Assembly (NCBI GenBank): GCA_030599175.1
Contig: JAUVON010000174.1
Coordinates: 1-6,247 of the forward strand
From: Desulfobulbaceae bacterium
GTDB taxonomy: Bacteria; Desulfobacterota; Desulfobulbia; Desulfobulbales; Desulfocapsaceae
DNA: 6,247 nt
Reading direction: 5' to 3'
Shown: piece after piece, positions 1 to 4,976 of the stretch
How the letters are laid out: each line of letters starts with the position of its first letter
How positions within the stretch are numbered: the stretch's first letter is position 1
Notes under the pieces: generated by a model
Told to the model about the DNA's origin: nothing
Seen by the model: the letters and a program-made list of their open reading frames with translations, nothing else
Database searches by the model: none
Made by a program: the position numbers and the translations under genes

Positions 1-114
1 TCATTCAAAAATTTGCTTTAAAGGTGAAAATATATTGACTTTGCGGCGGAGGCATGATACCAAATCCTTTTGTATAGTAATGCATTGTGACTCTGTAATT
101 TCAAGGTGAACAAA
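1..114 (+). promoter_or_regulatory. Leader of the F0 ATP synthase operon with a weak sigma70-like promoter candidate
   Basis: No gene is recognised here. A TTGACT box at 35-40 is followed after 17 bases by TACCAA at 58-63, which matches the -10 consensus at only three of six positions. A better -10-like hexamer, TATAGT at 73-78, has no convincing -35 at the right distance. A promoter is expected because the first gene of the F0 operon starts at 115, but which hexamers are used cannot be decided from sequence alone. The operon may also be read through from a gene upstream of the window. Confidence 0.3.
103..108 (+). promoter_or_regulatory. Shine-Dalgarno site that decides the atpZ start
   Basis: AAGGTG lies six bases before the ATG at 115. 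The alternative GTG start at 106 sits inside this same hexamer and would have no ribosome binding site of its own, so the ATG at 115 is preferred. Confidence 0.65.
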
Positions 115-366
115 ATGTCAGATGTTAAGCGGGAATTTGTTCATCTTTTAGCAAATTATGGTCATATCGGATTTACTTTTGCGGCTGCAATTGTTATCGG
201 ACTGGGTGGCGGGATCTACCTGGATCAGAAAGTTTTTGATGGGCGAACTGCACCGTGGTTCACTTTTATAGGATTGGCGTTTGGTATTGCTGCTGGATAT
301 AAATCTCTGTTTGAAATTATCTGGCGTAATAATAAGAGTCATAAAGAGTCGGATAAAGAGGAGTAG
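115..366 (+). CDS. atpZ: AtpZ/AtpI-family F0F1 ATP synthase accessory protein
   Basis: Small inner-membrane protein of 83 residues, of the AtpZ/AtpI type encoded at the head of many bacterial ATP synthase operons. Family members are linked to assembly of the c-ring and, in some species, to divalent cation transport; the role here is inferred from family and position. Two hydrophobic segments are visible, about residues 17-36 (rich in small residues, ending GGGIYLDQ) and 47-68 (PWFTFIGLAFGIAAGYKSLF), joined by a short loop. This is the two-helix hairpin with G-x-x-LD and P-W-F motifs expected for the family. The tail is highly charged and cytoplasmic-looking (KSHKESDKEE). The start is ATG 115, with AAGGTG six bases upstream; a GTG at 106 is in frame but overlaps that site. 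The stop codon directly abuts the next start, so the two genes are probably translationally coupled. Confidence 0.85.
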   Translation: MSDVKREFVHLLANYGHIGFTFAAAIVIGLGGGIYLDQKVFDGRTAPWFTFIGLAFGIAAGYKSLFEIIWRNNKSHKESDKEE

Positions 367-789
367 GTGACTGGTGATGCTTTGACTCTGCAGGAAATGC
401 AAGGTGTGTGTTGGATCGTCCTGGTATTTCTTACGCTTGGGTCTTTTTTTCTTGTTTCGGTCTCTTTTGCCTGGTCGGTATTGGCCGGGGGGGTTATTTC
501 AAATATTAGCTTTCTGGTATCCCAGAAAGATATAAAGGGATTTGTTGAGTCGGTAACGTCTTACCCGGAACTTGAAGGGAGGGAGGCCAAAGCGAAAGAG
601 GGTCAGAAAGGATATTTGTTGAAATTCTGGCTGCGTATTGCAATTATTGGTGTTGTTCTGCTTCTGCTTATTAAAAGTGGAGTAGTCAATATCTTTGGAC
701 TAATTTTAGGGTTGTCAACGGTAGTGTTGGCAGTTACGTTCATTTCTCTGGATGTAATAAGGCGCTACTATTCAAGCGGGAGGAGGTAA
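367..789 (+). CDS. atpI: ATP synthase subunit I (AtpI)
   Basis: Probable ATP synthase protein I, an integral membrane protein that helps assemble the c-subunit ring and is not part of the finished enzyme in most species. The 140-residue product has four hydrophobic segments, at about residues 13-32, 34-53, 88-104 and 106-127. A charged loop (about 54-87, rich in E and K) separates the two pairs, matching the ATP-synt_I family layout. The proposed start is GTG 367, immediately after the preceding TAG, with GAGGAG at 358-363 only three bases away; this spacing is short. TTG 382 and ATG 397 are in-frame alternatives that would leave all four membrane segments. Sequence conservation in this family is low, so the call rests on topology, size and position between atpZ and atpB. 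The stop overlaps the atpB ribosome binding site. Confidence 0.8.
   Translation: MTGDALTLQEMQGVCWIVLVFLTLGSFFLVSVSFAWSVLAGGVISNISFLVSQKDIKGFVESVTSYPELEGREAKAKEGQKGYLLKFWLRIAIIGVVLLLLIKSGVVNIFGLILGLSTVVLAVTFISLDVIRRYYSSGRR
781..786 (+). promoter_or_regulatory. Strong Shine-Dalgarno site for atpB
   Basis: AGGAGG forms the last two sense codons (Arg-Arg) of atpI and sits directly before its stop codon, 11 bases before the atpB ATG at 798. The full anti-16S complement at a slightly long spacing suggests efficient initiation by ribosomes finishing atpI. Confidence 0.6.
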
Positions 790-797
790 AAAGGGTT

Positions 798-1520
798 ATG
801 GAACATCCGATATTATTTATTTCAATCATTTTGGAAAAGCTGGGGTTGCCTGTTCCTCACGGACCCGTAGGGCATACGTTTATTGAACAGTTGTGTGAGC
901 CATATATGACATACACCTGGTTTGTTATGGCATTTCTTTTATTTGTGACCAAGTTGACTCTTGGAAATCTGGAGATGATACCAGGCAAAGGCCAGAATTT
1001 CTGGGAACTTGTTGTTGGTGGAATGGATAGCTTCTTCGTGGAGAATATGGGAAGGGAAATGGCCGATAAACTGTTTCCCATGATTGCAACCTTTGGTCTC
1101 TACATTCTGGTTGCAAATATGATTGGTTTGATTCCGGGATTCATGTCTCCTACTTCAAGTATCAATACTACTCTTGCATTAACAATTATGGTGTGGATTA
1201 CCCACCATATCATAGGGTTTCGTGCCAACGGTTGGAACTATTACAAACACTTTATCGGACCTGTATGGTGGCTTATCCCCCTCCTCTTGCCGATAGAAAT
1301 CATCAGTAACTTTGCCAGGTTGATCTCTCTCTCTATTCGACTTTTCGGTAATATCATGGCGAAGGAAACTTTGCTTGCAATCCTTTTCATGCTTGCAGGG
1401 GCATTTTTTGCGCCACTGCCGATTATGATGCTTGGTGTACTCGTTTCTGTTGTACAGGCAATGGTATTTGTTCTCTTGACTGTGGTGTATTGTTCTCAGG
1501 CCCAGGAGGCTGCTCATTAA
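798..1520 (+). CDS. atpB: F0F1 ATP synthase subunit a
   Basis: Subunit a of F0, the membrane stator that forms the two ion half-channels against the c-ring. The 240-residue protein is of usual length for the family and carries its signature near the C-terminus: SLSIRLFGNIMAKE at 177-190. The essential arginine (E. coli aArg210) is Arg181, and Glu190 corresponds to E. coli Glu219. The residue aligned with E. coli His245 is Gly213 by ungapped counting from the signature. Gln220 in VVQAMVF matches the conserved glutamine near Gln252 of E. coli. Multiple hydrophobic helices are visible from about residue 39 onward, and the final helix ends in YCSQAQEAAH. The ATG at 798 has AGGAGG upstream. The gene follows atpI with an 8-base gap and precedes atpE after 158 bases, an F0-only operon with no atpF following. 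Confidence 0.97.
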   Translation: MEHPILFISIILEKLGLPVPHGPVGHTFIEQLCEPYMTYTWFVMAFLLFVTKLTLGNLEMIPGKGQNFWELVVGGMDSFFVENMGREMADKLFPMIATFGLYILVANMIGLIPGFMSPTSSINTTLALTIMVWITHHIIGFRANGWNYYKHFIGPVWWLIPLLLPIEIISNFARLISLSIRLFGNIMAKETLLAILFMLAGAFFAPLPIMMLGVLVSVVQAMVFVLLTVVYCSQAQEAAH

Positions 1521-1678
1521 AAAAAACAGGCTGAAGGAATTTAGGCTATCAGGAGAAGGCAAGTTTTTGCTAACAGCTTATATGTCCGAACTAACCTGAA
1601 TAATAAGTAATAATGATGTAGTTTTTTATAAAGAAAAAGAAGAAGGCCAAATATTAATTTCAATTTAAGGAGAAGGAA
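1521..1678 (+). other. atpB-atpE spacer, AT-rich leader of atpE
   Basis: The 158-base gap between two genes whose products are needed in very different amounts (one a, about ten or more c per enzyme) is A-rich and purine-rich near the 3' end, with no good open reading frame. TTATATG (1578-1584) and TAATAAT (1608-1614) are -10-like, but neither has a convincing -35. No strong hairpin was found, only short arms such as GCAA/TTGC near 1559-1570. It may act as an unstructured, ribosome-friendly leader or mRNA processing region that raises atpE expression; this is inference. Confidence 0.4.
1667..1672 (+). promoter_or_regulatory. Near-ideal Shine-Dalgarno site of atpE
   Basis: AAGGAG is placed six bases before the ATG at 1679 in an unstructured A-rich context. 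This is the best-spaced ribosome binding site in the operon and fits the need for many c subunits per complex. Confidence 0.75.
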
Positions 1679-1930
1679 ATGGAAGGAAATCTTCAATTAG
1701 CTCTTATCTGTGTGGGTGCAGCTCTGTCAATCGGTCTTGCCGGACTTGGTGCTGGTATTGGTATCGGTTCTGTTGGTAACGGCGCCTGTCAGGGTCTTGC
1801 CAGAAATCCGGAAGTTCAGCCTAAGCTGATGGTATTCATGATTCTCGGTATGGCTCTCGCTGAATCTGTAGCTATTTACGGACTTGTTATCTCACTGATT
1901 CTTCTTTATGCTAACCCGCTGTTAGGATAA
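1679..1930 (+). CDS. atpE: F0F1 ATP synthase subunit c
   Basis: Subunit c, the 83-residue hairpin proteolipid that forms the rotor ring. Helix 1 (about residues 7-32) carries alternating glycines at 22, 24, 26, 28 and 30, the tight-packing GxGxGxG motif. The polar loop is ARNPEV at 41-46, which contacts the F1 central stalk. Helix 2 (about 50-79) carries the ion-binding carboxylate Glu62 in MALAESVAIYG. Ser63 follows the glutamate, but the position matching the sodium-ligand glutamine of Ilyobacter c (Gln32) is Ile29 by ungapped alignment from the loop. Proton coupling is therefore more likely than sodium, although this is inference. The gene has the best ribosome binding site of the operon and is the last gene before a strong terminator. 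The F1 genes must lie elsewhere. Confidence 0.97.
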   Translation: MEGNLQLALICVGAALSIGLAGLGAGIGIGSVGNGACQGLARNPEVQPKLMVFMILGMALAESVAIYGLVISLILLYANPLLG

Positions 1931-1966
1931 GACTGAGAGATACAGCGATTGCGTTTTAATCGTGTG

Positions 1967-2000
1967 AAAGGGGCTGCAGAGAAATCTGCAGCCCCTTTTT
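1967..2000 (+). terminator. Rho-independent terminator of the F0 operon
   Basis: AAAGGGGCTGCAGA (1967-1980) pairs perfectly with TCTGCAGCCCCTTT (1985-1998) across a GAAA tetraloop, and the transcript ends in a run of five T (1996-2000). The GC-rich core, stable GNRA loop and T tract, 36 bases after the atpE stop, make this an unambiguous intrinsic terminator. It shows that atpE is the last gene of the operon. The A run on the 5' side means the hairpin could also work weakly on the other strand. Confidence 0.95.
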
Positions 2001-2049
2001 AATTAACACCCGTGAAATGAATTCCACAACGATGACACCGATACGCTGT

Positions 2050-2170
2050 TATGAAAGTAATGTAACCGGGATTCGGAGGAGTGTCGCCAAACGTCCTCGC
2101 AGGCTGTGGATAGTTGTGTCAACACTCCTCCGAATCCCTCCCTACCAGGGGAGTAAGCAGGACTTTCATA
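2050..2170. repeat. Nested inverted repeat, MITE-like or structured-RNA element
   Basis: GGGATTCGGAGGAGTGT at 2068-2084 is the exact reverse complement of 2122-2138, a perfect 17-bp arm pair around a 37-base centre. Outside it, TATGAAAGT (2050-2058) is the exact reverse complement of 2162-2170. Between the right inner and outer arms a small hairpin is possible, CTCCC at 2138-2142 with GGGAG at 2149-2153. Folded as RNA or single-stranded DNA, the whole 121 bases could form a closing stem, a long stem and a short stem, a three-way junction. No T run follows, so it is not a typical terminator, and no clear target-site duplication flanks it. A short non-autonomous mobile element, a REP-like palindrome or a structured leader are all possible. 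Confidence 0.6.
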
Positions 2171-2219
2171 TTAAAAAGATATATTATCTCACCTCAGAGA
2201 AGGGAAGCGTTTGTTTTTT

Positions 2220-2246
2220 CTCTGTGCTCTCTGTGTCCTCTGTGGT
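2220..2246. repeat. Three tandem CTCTGTG units at a 9-bp period
   Basis: CTCTGTG occurs at 2220-2226, 2229-2235 and 2238-2244, each followed by a variable dinucleotide (CT, TC, GT). The stretch is preceded by a T run (2213-2219). The upstream CAGAGAA at 2195-2201 can pair with TTCTCTG at 2218-2224. I recall closely similar short CTCTGTG-rich intergenic repeats from many unrelated environmental bacterial genomes, so this may be a dispersed element; that recollection needs a search to confirm. The number of copies is too small and the unit too short for a CRISPR array. Confidence 0.55.
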
Positions 2247-2285
2247 TTACGAGTTCTTTTTTATGAATGAATTTTAAAGGCATTA

Positions 2286-3026
2286 ATGAACAGAACAGAA
2301 GATTCCAATATCCTGATACATCCCCGCCGGGGTAAAAAGGAAAAATCTATTCCGGATACCGGCTTTCTGCTTGTTAATCCGTCTGAAGCTGAGAAAACTC
2401 ATACCATATACAGGCAAGCCGGGGCTGAATCCCGTTATCTCTTTAACTCCGGACTCTCCATCGTCAAAGACAATTCCAGCTTTATTGCCGGGCCGTCAAT
2501 TGGTGCACCCATGGCTGTGATGACCATGGAGAAACTCATTGCATTGGGAGCCAAAAACATTATTCTTTTTGGCTGGTGTGGCGCGATTTCCAAAACAATG
2601 TGTGTCGGGGATCTTCTGTTGCCGGATTCAGCAATGTCAGGAGAGGGCACTTCCCCATATTATGAAAGCAATTCGGTGATAGAACCTTCTCAGAGATTAA
2701 ATGAACGGCTGGAATCTTTTTTCAAGGGGCAGGGTGTTCGGTTTAAAAGAGGATGTGTCTGGTCAACAGATGCTATTTACCGGGAAAACAGGAAACTGCT
2801 TCAACAGCTGAGGAATGAGAAAAATGTCTCTGCTGTCGATATGGAATTTTCTGCTCTCTGTTCCGTTGCGATGTTTCGTGGGATTCAATTCTCTGCATTG
2901 CTTATGGTCTCCGATGAGTTATGGGGAGAATCATGGAGGCCCGGCTTTTCATCTAAAAATTTCAAAGCACAGTGTAAGCATAACCTGAGCCTGCTTCTTG
3001 ACTTTGCCAACAACAAACAAACCTGA
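2286..3026 (+). CDS. Nucleoside phosphorylase-family protein (PNP/UDP family)
   Basis: The 246-residue protein belongs to the nucleoside phosphorylase / 5'-methylthioadenosine nucleosidase superfamily (PNP_UDP_1), cytosolic enzymes that cleave the N-glycosidic bond of purine or pyrimidine nucleosides in salvage. Visible motifs are GPSIGAPMAVMTMEKLIALG at 69-88 followed by ILFGWCGAI at 93-101 (phosphate/ribose-binding part), STDAIYRE at 160-167, and VDMEFSAL at 184-191 with Glu187, the ribose-contacting glutamate of the family. VSDE at 208-211 carries Asp210 at the catalytic aspartate position. This pattern looks closest to uridine or purine nucleoside phosphorylases, but the substrate cannot be assigned from sequence. 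About 25 residues precede the recognisable fold and include a basic stretch (RRGKKEK). The ATG has AAAGG five bases upstream. The stop at 3024-3026 is one base before the rimO start, suggesting co-transcription. Confidence 0.85.
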   Translation: MNRTEDSNILIHPRRGKKEKSIPDTGFLLVNPSEAEKTHTIYRQAGAESRYLFNSGLSIVKDNSSFIAGPSIGAPMAVMTMEKLIALGAKNIILFGWCGAISKTMCVGDLLLPDSAMSGEGTSPYYESNSVIEPSQRLNERLESFFKGQGVRFKRGCVWSTDAIYRENRKLLQQLRNEKNVSAVDMEFSALCSVAMFRGIQFSALLMVSDELWGESWRPGFSSKNFKAQCKHNLSLLLDFANNKQT

Positions 3027-3027
3027 A

Positions 3028-4356
3028 ATGTTACGATTTAACCTGATTAGTCTTGGCTGTGCGAAAAACCTGGTGGATTCCGAGGTAATGCTTGGCTCCA
3101 TGAACGTAAACGGGTGGGAACATGTCGAATCACCCGAAGATGCTGATCTTCTCTTGCTCAATACCTGCGGTTTTATCCAGCCTGCAGTCGAGGAGGCTAT
3201 TGATGAGATACTTGAGCTTGTCAAAATAAAAGAGCAGTTTCCTACGAAAAAACTCGTTGTGACAGGTTGTCTTGTGCAGCGATACAAGGAGAAACTTGGA
3301 GAGGATCTGCCCGAAGTTGATCTTTTTGTCGGAACAGAGGGGGCAGGTGACATTGCTCAACTGATCGCGCCATTATTTAAAGGTGAAATCAGCAACCGAG
3401 TCGTTTTGCCGGAAAGAGTTTTAATGGACAGCTCGCTTCCAAGGATTGTGTCAGCACCACATTTCAGGGCCTGGCTGAAAATTACCGAGGGGTGTAACAA
3501 CAGGTGTGCCTATTGCATGATTCCTTCAATTCGCGGTAATCTTCGCAGCAGACAAATAGATGATCTTGTTTATGAATCTGTGAGACTTGAACAGCAAGGT
3601 GTGAAAGAGCTTTCTCTCATCGCCCAGGATAGTACTGCCTATGGAGATGACCTTGGTCCGGAGATCAACATTGTTTCTCTTCTCAGAGAGTTGCTGAAGA
3701 AGACGTCGATCCCGTGGATCCGCCTGCTTTATCTTTACCCATCAGGTCTATCTGATGATCTTCTCCAACTTATGGCGGATAACCCCAGAATCGTTCCCTA
3801 CCTCGATATCCCTTTTCAACATGTCAGTGACAGGGTACTGCACCAGATGAATCGCAGGTATACTTCTGAGGCACTTTACAACCTTTTGGTGAGGGTTCGG
3901 GATCATGTCCCCGACGTTGCAATCAGAACCACTTTTCTTGTCGGGTTTCCGGGGGAGTCTGAACAGGAGTTTCTGGAAATTGAATCTTTTCTCAGGCAGG
4001 TCAGAATTGATCATGTAGGAGTTTTTACATATGCCAATGAGGAGGGCTGCCCGTCGGAAGGTTTGACAGGTCAACTGCCGGAGGGTGAGAAACAGAGGAG
4101 GTGTGACCATCTTCTCACAGTTCAGTTTGTTCTTTCAAAAGAAATTCAGAAAAAATATATAGGGAAGGTGGAATCAGTCCTTGTGGAGGGGGTCAACCGG
4201 GAAACAGATCTGCTGCTTGAGGGGAGAACCAGATTCCAGGCACCGGAGGTGGATGGCTGTGTCCATATAAATGATGGTATTGCCAATCCTGGTGATATTG
4301 TCCAGGTGAAAATTTGCGAGACACAAATTTATGATCTGGTTGGGGGAATTGTCTGA
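3028..4356 (+). CDS. rimO: Ribosomal protein S12 methylthiotransferase RimO
   Basis: Radical-SAM enzyme that adds a methylthio group to the conserved aspartate of ribosomal protein S12 (Asp89 in E. coli), using two iron-sulfur clusters. With the ATG at 3028 the product is 442 residues, matching the family. The N-terminal UPF0004 domain carries LGCAKNLVDSE (Cys11), NTCGF (Cys47) and TGC (Cys81), the ligands of the auxiliary cluster. The LGCxKNLVDSE form distinguishes RimO from the tRNA enzyme MiaB. The radical-SAM motif is EGCNNRCAYC with Cys156, Cys160 and Cys163. A TRAM domain ends the protein, about residues 376-442. All cluster cysteines are present. ATG 3028 is preferred over the in-frame TTG at 2998, which lies inside the upstream gene; no Shine-Dalgarno is visible, so initiation probably depends on ribosomes finishing the phosphorylase gene one base upstream. 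Confidence 0.95.
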   Translation: MLRFNLISLGCAKNLVDSEVMLGSMNVNGWEHVESPEDADLLLLNTCGFIQPAVEEAIDEILELVKIKEQFPTKKLVVTGCLVQRYKEKLGEDLPEVDLFVGTEGAGDIAQLIAPLFKGEISNRVVLPERVLMDSSLPRIVSAPHFRAWLKITEGCNNRCAYCMIPSIRGNLRSRQIDDLVYESVRLEQQGVKELSLIAQDSTAYGDDLGPEINIVSLLRELLKKTSIPWIRLLYLYPSGLSDDLLQLMADNPRIVPYLDIPFQHVSDRVLHQMNRRYTSEALYNLLVRVRDHVPDVAIRTTFLVGFPGESEQEFLEIESFLRQVRIDHVGVFTYANEEGCPSEGLTGQLPEGEKQRRCDHLLTVQFVLSKEIQKKYIGKVESVLVEGVNRETDLLLEGRTRFQAPEVDGCVHINDGIANPGDIVQVKICETQIYDLVGGIV

Positions 4357-4393
4357 CTGTGCCTCTCTTTTCCCAGGCTCAATTCGATAAAAA

Positions 4394-4428
4394 AGTGCAC
4401 ATTCCTGCAACTTGCAGGCATGTGCACT
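4394..4428 (-). terminator. Rho-independent terminator of the HU/IHF gene
   Basis: AGTGCACAT (4394-4402) pairs with 4420-4428, then one mismatch (4403/4419), then CCTGC (4404-4408) pairs with GCAGG (4414-4418) around a 5-base loop. On the minus strand the hairpin is followed directly by six T (4394-4389), giving a proper intrinsic terminator 26 bases after the HU/IHF stop. On the plus strand no T run follows, so it is a poor terminator for the convergent rimO. Confidence 0.88.
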
Positions 4429-4454
4429 AATCAGGCAGACAGGTGGAGAAGTTA

Positions 4455-4739
4455 CTAATTCTTATTGGCGTTTACCTTCTCTCGCAAGTCTTTCCCCACT
4501 TTGAAAAAAGGCAGTTTTTTCGGTTTTACAAGGATCTTCTTGCCGGTTTTTGGATTTCGACCTTCGTATGAATTGTATTTCTTGATTATAAAACTACCAA
4601 AACCCCGGATTTCAATACTTTCCCCCCTGGCCAGCGCCTCTGTCATAGTTTCTATTATCGTAGTGGTGATTGCGGCTGCTTCACGGTGAGGTATGTTAAT
4701 TTCCTGTGCCAATGCCTCAATGAGCTCTGATTTGTTCAT
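4455..4739 (-). CDS. HU/IHF-family DNA-binding protein, IhfB-like
   Basis: Histone-like DNA-bending protein of 94 residues that would act as a dimer in the nucleoid. The N-terminal helices (MNKSELIEALAQEINI, then about 18-38) form the dimer body. The family core RGFGSF is at 45-50. The beta-arm carries GRNPKTG at 60-66, with the DNA-intercalating proline at 63, and a lysine-rich strand follows (KKILVKPKK). The C-terminus FFKVGKDLREKVN resembles the end of IHF beta (E. coli FKPGKELRDRAN), and the length equals E. coli IhfB. The SIEIRGFGSF wording also favours IHF beta over HU, but the two cannot be separated with certainty and no partner subunit is in view. AGGAG (minus strand, 4750-4746) lies six bases before the ATG. 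The gene has its own terminator and a repeat-rich upstream spacer, so it is probably monocistronic. Confidence 0.93.
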   Translation of the reverse strand: MNKSELIEALAQEINIPHREAAAITTTIIETMTEALARGESIEIRGFGSFIIKKYNSYEGRNPKTGKKILVKPKKLPFFKVGKDLREKVNANKN

Positions 4740-4765
4740 ACTCGACTCCTGTCTCCGAAAATGAA

Positions 4766-4793
4766 ATTATGATTTACGCCTCAATACTGAAAT
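4766..4793 (-). promoter_or_regulatory. Candidate promoter of the HU/IHF gene
   Basis: On the minus strand CATAAT (4771-4766) matches the -10 consensus at five of six positions. ATTTCA (4793-4788) lies 16 bases before it and matches the -35 at three of six. Transcription would start near 4759, leaving a leader of about 20 bases that includes the AGGAG site. The weak -35 would fit a regulated or activator-assisted promoter, but this is a sequence guess. Confidence 0.3.
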
Positions 4794-4813
4794 AGTTACA
4801 AAAAATCCATGAA

Positions 4814-4860
4814 GTTCAAACCTTATCGGAAAAACCTAAGGTTATCTGAACCCTTTTTTT
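4814..4860. other. Hairpin with plus-strand T tract upstream of the HU/IHF gene
   Basis: GTTCA (4814-4818) pairs with TGAAC (4847-4851), and AACCTTA (4819-4825) pairs with TAAGGTT (4837-4843), with a three-base bulge on the right arm and an 11-base loop. A run of seven T (4854-4860) follows on the plus strand, giving terminator-like geometry. However, no plus-strand gene precedes it except rimO, which ends about 460 bases upstream. GGTT (4840-4843) can instead pair with AACC (4849-4852), so two mutually exclusive folds exist. It could be a back-up terminator for rimO read-through, or a leader or operator element for the minus-strand gene. Confidence 0.35.
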
Positions 4861-4873
4861 ATGGAAAAACTAC

Positions 4874-4947
4874 ATTAAATCAATTAGTTACTGAGAGGAG
4901 CACTGCATTTTTTTTACTGAATGAACTCCTAACTATTTAGATTTAAT
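4874..4947. repeat. Extended imperfect palindrome between the pseudouridine synthase and HU/IHF genes
   Basis: Three arm pairs are nested in the same order on both sides: ATTAAATC (4874-4881) with GATTTAAT (4940-4947), TAGTTA (4885-4890) with TAACTA (4930-4935), and GGAG (4897-4900) with CTCC (4926-4929). A further possible CATT (4906-4909) / AATG (4920-4923) pair lies inside. Eighteen or more pairs are interrupted by unequal small loops. It is AT-rich and lies 30 bases beyond the end of the pseudouridine synthase gene. It may stabilise or help end that transcript, or be a binding region for a dimeric regulator. Confidence 0.4.
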
Positions 4948-4976
4948 CAGCTAATTGAGAATTTGTAAAGAAATTT

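Larger units (their letters stand above)
2001..2285. other. Non-coding spacer holding two repeat structures
   Basis: This 285-base gap between the F0 terminator and the nucleoside phosphorylase gene holds a nested inverted repeat (2050-2170) and a period-9 CTCTGTG repeat (2220-2246). An 86-codon frame across 2017-2277 has no family resemblance and runs straight through both repeats, so it is not called as a gene. A promoter for the downstream gene should lie here. TATATT at 2180-2185 is a good -10 hexamer, but no acceptable -35 precedes it. AAAGG at 2276-2280, five bases before the ATG at 2286, is the ribosome binding site of the next gene. Confidence 0.6.

Noticed and set aside
35..109. A 24-codon frame starting TTG after an AAAGGTG site, upstream of atpZ
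   Set aside because: It is short, has a rare start and no recognisable peptide. It overlaps the better-supported atpZ ribosome binding site; nothing beyond chance supports it.
1179..1562. Long minus-strand open frame opposite atpB
   Set aside because: It is a shadow of atpB codon structure; the atpB product has full family motifs and the antisense product none.
1679..1930. Sodium-driven ATP synthase based on the Glu-Ser pair in subunit c
   Set aside because: The glutamine ligand on helix 1 is replaced by isoleucine and the water-binding threonine by valine, so a sodium call is not justified from sequence.
2220..2246. Possible CRISPR-like array
   Set aside because: Units are 7 bases with 2-base gaps, far too short for repeats and spacers, and no cas gene is present.
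2017..2277. An 86-codon plus-strand frame between atpE and the nucleoside phosphorylase gene
   Set aside because: It runs through both arms of the inverted repeat and the CTCTGTG repeat, has no plausible ribosome binding site, and its product has no domain-like features.
4394..4428. Hairpin as a shared bidirectional terminator for rimO and the HU/IHF gene
   Set aside because: Only the minus strand has a T run after the stem. On the plus strand the hairpin is followed by AATCAGG, so strong termination of rimO here is not supported.
4465..4689. Plus-strand frame antisense to the HU/IHF gene
   Set aside because: The minus-strand protein has complete HU/IHF motifs, a ribosome binding site and a terminator. 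The plus-strand frame is its mirror.
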